NCBI GenBank assembly: GCA_900316235.1
Contig: ONCC01000003.1
Location: 1 to 64,000 of the forward strand
Source of the DNA: an uncultured Bacteroidales bacterium
Lineage (GTDB): Bacteria > Bacteroidota > Bacteroidia > Bacteroidales > P3
Direction of reading: 5' to 3'
DNA: 64,000 bases
The notes under the pieces are model-generated. The model was not told where the DNA came from, did not search any database, and was given only the letters and a program-made list of their open reading frames with translations. This document shows, piece by piece, positions 24,518-33,500 of the stretch; position 1 is the stretch's first letter, and every line of letters begins with the position of its first letter. The translations under genes were made by a program, and so were the position numbers.

Positions 24518-27500
24518 CAGCGGAGAATCATCTTCTTCATGCGACGCTGGCCGTCGACCACAATACCATAGTAGTAGATTCCCGAGGCATAGCTCGACAT
24601 GTCGATAGTGATGGACTGGGCTCCCGCCGGGAAGTGGCGACTGAAGTTGTTGACCACATGGCCCATGGCGTCGACGATGAAGAAGTGAACCTCGGCATCG
24701 TTGGGCAATGTGAATGGAATAGTGGTACGATCCTCGAAGGGGTTGGGATAGTTCTGGTCGAGAATAAGGTTATCGCTTTCAACAAGAGGCACATCCTCCC
24801 AGTAGCCACGGACCTCGATATCATTAGTCTGATTGTTATCGGGATTAGCGTCACTGACAGAGGAAATCAGCGAGGCAGAACCCACATAGCGACGCACTGG
24901 GCTCTTGGGGATACGCATCTGGAAGACCAAGGCAACCGTCTGGCCGGCCATGATGGGATGCGTAAAGTTCTCATCGAATTCCGTTCCGTTGATGTTTCCA
25001 GAAACCTTAACGAAACCCGTAACCACCGGGATGTTACCATTGTTGCGAACAACGGCGATAAGCTTGCAGTCGGGCTGGGCATTCTCGATGACTATGAGAT
25101 TGAGAAGTTCAAGATCTCTGTACAACTGCGTAAAGGTCTTGGTAGTATCGTTAGAGCTATCAATATCGCCTCGAGCGTGAAGGAAGGCTGTGATATTGGC
25201 GTAGCCAGCAGAACGGGGCGGCAAAACGTGGTTGAAGGAATAGTAACCAGTCTCGAGTGCCGGCAACGGAAGATCGCGGCTATAGATCTCGCGATAGATG
25301 GTACTGCTGTCGCCATCAATATAGTAGCCTACCTCGAAACCGTTGACACCACGAGCACCGCGGTTTTCAATGACTAGAGAGACACGCACCTCATTATGCG
25401 AGGAGGAGTCGATGATGACAGATGCAGCGGCAAGGTCGACAACGGAGTTGACACCCTCAACACGCTTGCTAATGGTATCATTATAGATGTAGTCGTTTTG
25501 CGGACTCTTGACTATACCAGTAAGGAGAATTGTACCCATGCGGGCACGGAAACGTTGAGTAAAGGTGTAGTTGAAGTATTCCATCGAATTCAACGGACGT
25601 CCAAGAAGGGAGACAAAATCGACCTCCTCGTCAACACGGTCTTCACCATTGACGAGATAGGAAGCTGTAGCCGTAGTGATGGGCGACGCACCGAAATTTC
25701 GGACGCGGATGGTGACCTTGAGGGAGTCACCAGCCACAGCATTGTCGAGCGGATAAAGGAAGGAATGGGCACTGATATCGTTCTCGAGCGGGCTCAGCGG
25801 GAAGCTGACAGTGCAAGTATCATTGTCGCGGTAGATATCCTCGGTAAGCATAGTGAAAGCGGTGATGTTGAAGGTGTCGGGGAAGTCAGAGGTAACAATG
25901 AAGGGGGAATCGAAGGCGAAGGTGTCAGTAGCCAAAGGAGCCAGCCGGCAACTGAGGGTAGTTTCCTTGGGAAGGTAAGTACCATAGTGGATATAGCCGA
26001 GTTTAAGACTGCGAATGGTATCGAGTCCATAGTTCTTGACAACCACCTTGGGATAGATTGTCTGTCCATAGGCAGGAGCCGTAGGATAAGGAATAGCAAC
26101 AACACCGACATCAATCGGACGGCGGGCACGGCCGAGGTGGAAGTTATCCACAGCACAACCCTCTCCGAAGCTGGCAGTAGCCGAGGACTTCATTGGTGTG
26201 GTGTAGACAAAGCGGAACTGGAGATCCTCTGTAAAGTCACCCGAGATGAGATTGGTGGGAATCCAGTAGTAGTTGTAGTCATTACCGACAGTTGTCTTGT
26301 CAAAGCACTCGTCGTCAGCATTATTATACCAGTTGGTTAGAGAGTCGGCATTAACATTGACCCACTTGCCCTCATAGTTGTAAAATTCTATACGGAGGGA
26401 ACTATTGTTGGTGAGGTCGCGACGGAGCCGGAAGGCAAGGGTATCGGCCTTCACCTGAGAGATGTTGATAATGGGACTGTAAAGGTAACTGACGTTACCA
26501 CGGGTTCCGGTAGTGACAATATCATTAAGGTCGGTAACCCAAGCATTGGGAGCTGAATAGGCAGAGTTAATTTTTGACTTATTGGGAGAACCGAGTTCCC
26601 AGTAATTGTGAGTATAAACATTGTAGCCAACCGGTGCATACCATTTGGTGACATCGTCGAAGTTGTCGTCCACAACGGGTCGAACCACATAAAAGCGGTT
26701 GTACTGGTAGTGGAGCTGGTTGTTGGAAACAATATTGTCGTTCTCCTGCTGATGCCAAATTGTGAGATCGGTGATACCCATTGGGAAGACATGACTGGGG
26801 AGAGTAACGATGGCGCTGGTGCCGGGCTGGAGGGTACCATTGTAGGTCACTGTACCGCTGGAGGTCGAGTCGTTAACATCACCATCAAAACGATAGTTGA
26901 ACACCGGATTGGCAATAGCCTCAGTGCCCTTGTTGGCAATGCGGAAAGATATCACACGAGGCTGGTCATCACGAATCAGATAGCTGCGAGGCGAGACAAT
27001 CTGGGTGATGGCCAAGTCGACTGCCGGAGGATCGGCATCGACAAAGAGCAACACATCAATGTTGTGTCCGTTTTTGTTGTTCGGAATACCACAAGAATCG
27101 GGCACAACATTAGTACTAAAGTCGCCATAGGCACCCACCGCGATACGCATACGCATGTAGCCATAGGAGGCGTCGTTGGGGATGGTGACAGAGGTGGAGT
27201 AGGTAGCATTGTCATAGAAGGCATCGCCAGCAACAACCATTTCGTTGGGGCTGTGCTGGAAGCTACCGTTACGGTCGAAATCGATGAAGGCCCAAATCTT
27301 GACACGGTCGGACTGGGCGGTAGCATCGAGTTGCGTTACCTGAACAATGAGTGAGTCGGTGAGACCACGAGTAACGTGGACAACGGGATAGTCGGGAGAG
27401 GGGAATGTGGAGTTGGAGGAAGCGAGGTCGGTGCGGCCACGGCCCAACTGCGGACAATCGAAGTCGAGCTCATTAAAGGATACACGCGTGATGTCGAACG

Positions 27501-30500
27501 AGGGGTTCTCGGGTTTCGCGAGCTTGTAGGTACTCTCGGCGCGAGAGACGAACGCATGATCCACACGAATGGTATCGTTGCGGCGCACGTTGTCGTTGAC
27601 GAGGTCGGTCCATACCGTGAGACGGAAGTCACCTGCCTGAAGGGGATCGGGGATGTCGAGAAGGCGGCTGAAGGTGTAGTCATGGCTCTGTCCCGCTGCG
27701 ACAGTGGCAGTAATGTTCTCGGTGACCGTCTGGATAACATTGTAGGTGCCGCCTTGCTTGGCTTTAAGCTGATAGGTCACCGGAATATTGTTTTGCGAAC
27801 GGGTTCCAAAGTTCTTCACACGCACACGAACGGTGTCGTTCTCCATATAAACACGGCCTCCCCTCGGTGCCATGATAGCCTCGAAAGCCATATCGTTCTG
27901 GATGGGAGGATTGACATAGACATTGACGCTGGAATAGTTGCTAGGGCAGCTCTTCTCAGAGTAGCATTTGAGATAATATGTGGAGTCAGAGAAATACTGG
28001 GGTGTGTTGGACCACAAGCATGAAGGCGAATACTGCGAAGGCTGGTAGAAGGCTTGGTTGCTCAACGTGTCACGGTACCACTTAATAGGACGACTATTCT
28101 CCTGCGAAGCACGCACAGCACCCCAGGAACCATAGTCGAAGACGGTATCGTAACCCACAGGAGGCTCTGGTGTGTAGTATGACTTGATGACGGCGGAATT
28201 TTTCGCCGTAGAATCGTTGCTCTTCGTTATGTCATTCTCAAAGTTCACCCATCCTCTAAGGCGGAATTGCATACCATCGTTTTTAATAATCGACGGTTCA
28301 ATGCCCGTGGGATAGAAGTTGGCGGTCTGCGAGAAGTTAATATTGACACTTTGTGCCATAAGGAGCTGATTGGCGAGGGTGGTGTTTTCCTCTACAGTGT
28401 CAGGCATAGTGGAGACTGCAGCATTAACAGGAGAGGTAATCACCGCTTTGAAACCAATCTTGAAGGTGGTATTGGCAGGGATATCCTTGAAGCCTGCGTT
28501 CTTTACATTAATCTTGACGAGAGAAGTTTCCATATTACAACCTGTGGGGTTGGTGGAGGTACTCGTGGCAGAGATACTCACAGCCTCAAGATTATAAGCC
28601 GGAGCTAGATACATATTAGTGGTGAGGTCATTGTTGGATAACGCACTGTCGACAGGAATCTCCACAACAACATGGACAACATTGGCTTCAGTGATACCAA
28701 GGACGGTGGGCATCATGATAGTGTCGGTCTTTTTCTGTCCCGTAGCAAAGTTGCCCAAAGATCTATTGGGAGTACGCGTAGAATCCTCATGGCCCTCAAT
28801 ATAGGCATACCACTGAACATTGCTCTCTGGAGCCATACCATTGTTGTAGAAGGTAGCGATAACGCGCACAGGATCGGATTCAATATTGGGTGGCATTCTG
28901 TTGGGAGCTCTGAATTGAGAAATTTCAGTCGGAGTAGGCATAATAGGCTCGGTGATGCGGACGACAGCCATGTCGTGGGTATGCACTTCCATCTCGTGGG
29001 CACCGATGGTTGGTCCGGGGACCTGTTGGCGGAGGTTGCCATCAATATCCTCAGGGACGTCGGCGTTGTATTGTCCGATGCCGGAGAAGTTGGACATAAC
29101 GAGGTGAAGGTCATCGTTGGCGCGGAAATAAGGCTCATCGAGGACGGAGTTGGCATCGTCGTTATTAGCTGTTTGGAGGGCACTGAGGGTGGTGCGGTTG
29201 GTTTTCCAGAAGAAAGGACGATTGCCATTGGAATAGTATGCATTGTAATTGGAAATACTGATAGTGTTAAGCTCCGAGACATAATAGGCATAGCCCTTGC
29301 TCAAGTTGGCAAAGATATTGTTCATCACCTGGATGTGTGAGACCGTAGCACCAGCGTAGAAGGAGTAGGAGGCATCAGAATTTTGTGCATTGGCATAAGG
29401 ACCACAGTAGGTGCGGACGGTATTGAAGTAGATATTCACATAGGTCGACGAACTGTCAATCCATATACCAGAAGGTTTAGCAGGCGAGAGTCCACCGGTT
29501 CCGCTACCGATACCACTTATCATGTTGTTAACCACCATACCTGGGGCGCTGCTGGTGCCCGTGATATGCTCGAGTTGTATACCGCGCTTACCACCACTCT
29601 TGTCGTCAATAAGGTAAATCTTGTTCATCTGAACCGAGAAGTCACCCGACACATAGGCCAGATAGAGACCCGTCAGGCCGCGGCTGTCGATAGTCACACC
29701 AGACTTGATTTGGTTGGAATTAATCAGCAGATTGGTCACGCCGCGCAGATTGACACCTTGTGACAAGAAGTTTTTGAACGTATTGCCAGTGATGGTAAAG
29801 TCGCTGCAGTTGGTCGACCCGCTTCCACCGCGGAACGAATAATAACCGCTGTCAATCACATTGTTGGTAAAGGTAAGGTTGGAGATGTCTCCCTGCAGCA
29901 CCACGCACGAGGCAGCAGCGTTGTTGACACTGCCCTTCACTCTGACCGTGAGGCTGTCAATAGTGATATGACCTCCCTTCTGCATCACCAAAGCATTGGC
30001 ATAGTTGCCGGATGCCGGACGGGCTTCGATTCTGAAGTTTGAAAGAGTGACATACGAAGTACTGTCGAGCAGCATCACATAGTTATTGTTCTGGGAGGTA
30101 GCAGCGGTGAGCAACACCTCATCGCCAGTGCCCACAAAGCCTATCGTATGTTCCGCCGAAGAACCCGGAATATTGTTCAGAACCACCTGCTCGGTATAGG
30201 TACCCGGGGCAACATTGAAGACGACGGGACCTTGTACACCGACAATATTCAGCGTATCGATGGCCTCACTGAACGAACGATAGTCACCGTCAAGGGCAGC
30301 AATGGTGTAGGAACCGTTGCAGAATCGCACCATGAAGGAACGACTAATGGTGTCGTTAGAGTGGATATTGTCGCCAGGAGCCGACACGACAACTTTCAGC
30401 ATGTGTCGTCCGGGGACCATGTGACGCGAGAAGAGCAGAGTGTCGAGGGTTGCACCCGAGGCAATGGTGGAGGCTACCGTGATGCTGTCCACCGCCAACG

Positions 30501-33500
30501 TATCGAAGTAATAGTAGACCTTTGTGCCAGTGGCTTCAGAAGCACCCTGATTGCGCACCCTCACATAAATAGGAATGTCATTGCAGGAGTTGTACTCCAG
30601 CGTATCCACACCATTGGGCCACAACACTGCCATGTCGACAGAGGGAATATTGATCATCTGCACCGTGTATGGGGTAATTGGACTTTCGCAACCATAGGTG
30701 GTACTATTGATGCGGATATCTGGGCGGTTGTTGCCTCGCGTACCAGTGCCCACATATTCAGACGTCGTGGGGGTCAATTCTGTGTCTCCGTTCTTGAAGA
30801 GGGTAGTGTTGCTCTTGGCGGTATAGTAGGAGCGGGCACCGCTGGAGTTGGGGGTAGAGATATGGTGCACAATCTGAACCACCAGGCTCGATTCACCATC
30901 CCAGTAGTAGGGGCGGTCGAGAATATGGGTAATCCACGATTCGGCCGAAGTCTGATAGATGATCTGCGGCACACGAGAATAGACCAAAGAGGTGCTCTTC
31001 CAGTCGGTAGAGTTACTTCCGGAAGTTACCGAGAAGATAGTATCGCTCGTCTGGCCCAACGAGATTGTATACTCGTCGAAAGAAATGGAAGCAGTGGGGT
31101 TATTGCCACCGATGGTTTTGAATTTAAAGGCTATGGTGTCTATGTAGCCAGCCTTCAGACCCGCCGATTTCAGGTCGTAAGCACTGTAGATAAACTGTTG
31201 TTTAGCATATTTCTTTGAGGGCATATAGGGAGAGGGGAAAGTTGTGGCGGCGTTAATCTGCGCAGCTGTACCTACGATACCCTGGGCAGTGTCGAATACC
31301 ATATAACTCACCCCACGAGTACCACCCACATAGAGAATCTCTGAAATATTGGTGTAAGCGGTATCAACAGCGATGCCGTCATAGTCGTACCACACAGGTA
31401 TCTGTCCTTCGGGAGGAGTGACTGTAGAGGTATCTCTATCGCCATAGGAGACTATGTGGGCTGCCATGCTGGCAGGTGCAGCAGGAGTAAAGGGTATCCA
31501 AACAGAAGCCGAATTGGTGTCATTGTATTGGATATTATCGCCACTCACAGTGTCAACCCAAACCTTTACTGTCAGCAGGGAATCGTGGCTGAAGGCCATA
31601 TCCATTTGTCCATTAAAGGTATAGAAGATGGAACCACCGGCGGGAACAGTCTCGCCAACCGTCTCGGTCACGGTGTCAGCACCGGCGGTATAGTGAAGCA
31701 CCATGCTTGTCACAGGCTCAATACCATAGTTGCGCACTCTCACGGCGATACTCTCCATCCCCATGTTGCACACCCCTTCGGGAAGGGTCGGTGCATCCAG
31801 GCTGATATCTGCCGTGGGGGGGGCCTGAATCTTCACCTTGTAACTGGCAAACAGTCCTTCACAACCATTGTCCTCATAAAATATCCAGTTGGAATCGATG
31901 GTGTTCAAGAACATTTTGGCGGAATTCGTTGCCACTCGCCAGTTCGACACCAAGCCTTGGAAGCCTGTTCTCACTATTCCCGCCGTACCATTCGACGTCG
32001 AAAGATTCACGCCAGTCGAGCCCATCCAAATATAGGAGGGAGCGCTGATATCGATATTGTTCAAAACCACGGCATCCTCGAGCACACCATTCCCTTTTTT
32101 GTAGAGGAAGGCAATGTTGGAGTTATACGTCACGTTAGTGCTTCCAAACGGGTTCCCGATATGGATGGTCTTCTCAGGATTCGACGAAGTTCCCGTCGCA
32201 TACTGCACCACCAAACTCTCGCCAGGCTCGATAAAGACATCTTCGGGGAAGACATAAACTTTATTGTTGAGACCGCTCGTTGTCGACATCGTCTGGAGTG
32301 TATCACCCGTTAGTATCGCACGTGCGTCTCCAATATTCGTCAACTGAAGTGCAACCTTGCGACTGCTGCTCAGCCAATAGGGGGGATTGGGGGTGGTACC
32401 CGTTCCATCTTTCTTGATCTCCAACTGCGTGATTCTCACTATCGGTTTCGACCTCTTCTGGCGGAAATAGAAGGTGGTGTCCATACGCAGCGTGTCCGTC
32501 GTTAATGTCGGTCCCACGTGGAAGGGGTCGGCATCCGTTGTATCCCTGTACCAGTAAATCTCGGAATTTTTCCGAGGAGCTGCCGTGCTGCCATACACCG
32601 CCCAGTTCTCCACACCACTCGTCGGTGTAATGGTCGCCGCCGTGGCATAATCAATCAGCGTACTGTCGTTGTCGGGCTGTGCAGGATGATATTTACTTGT
32701 CACCGAGAAGGTGTTCGTATCATTCGTTTGGTTGGGGTCATTGTTGGTAAAAATCGTCCAGACTCTGATGGAATAGACCGAATCCCTGATGCCGTTGGCA
32801 GGCAACTGCAACATCGCACCGGTAGCAACTGTCACCGTGTCTTCCGCAGGGATGGTGTCGGTGATGGTCACCGTCTGCGGGGTGCCCCCATTCACCTGGT
32901 AGGCCAACTGAAGGTCATTTCCGCGGTAGCCGCTCGTGCCGCTGTTTCTCAGCAACACTTTCAGCTCCACCTGCTGTGGCATGTGGCAATTCTCGCTCAA
33001 AGGACTTACCAGGGCCTCGGGCTCGAAATCGTACATCAGCGACAGGAACTCGAAAGCACCCGGGCAGGAAGCCGTTGTGTTGCGCAGTGTGTCGTACATA
33101 TCCGTCGTCACCTCCACAATCGGAATACCCACACCCTTTAGCAACCGGTTATAGGTTCTCAAATCCACCAGAGAACCGTTGAGGAAGTTGGGGTTCACCG
33201 ACACCGAGTTAGTGTCCTCGGGCACTGCAAGGGCCCAGTCGGTTAGTGACTGACTGGCGCTGCCAGATTTCTTGTTCAACACCGCACCTAGCGTGTAATA
33301 GTCGTTATGTCCCACGGTGTTGTTGGTCACCGAACCCGGCATGTAGTTCAACGCATAGTTGTTCCCGTCAAGGGTCACAAGGATATTGTTCAGGAAGCGG
33401 CAGTTCTGAATCGAGGTACCACCGCTACCAAAAGAGGCGGCCATTCTGCTGTTACGGTTCGGAGCCGTCAGCTTTACCGAGTTGTACACCACATCCGTCC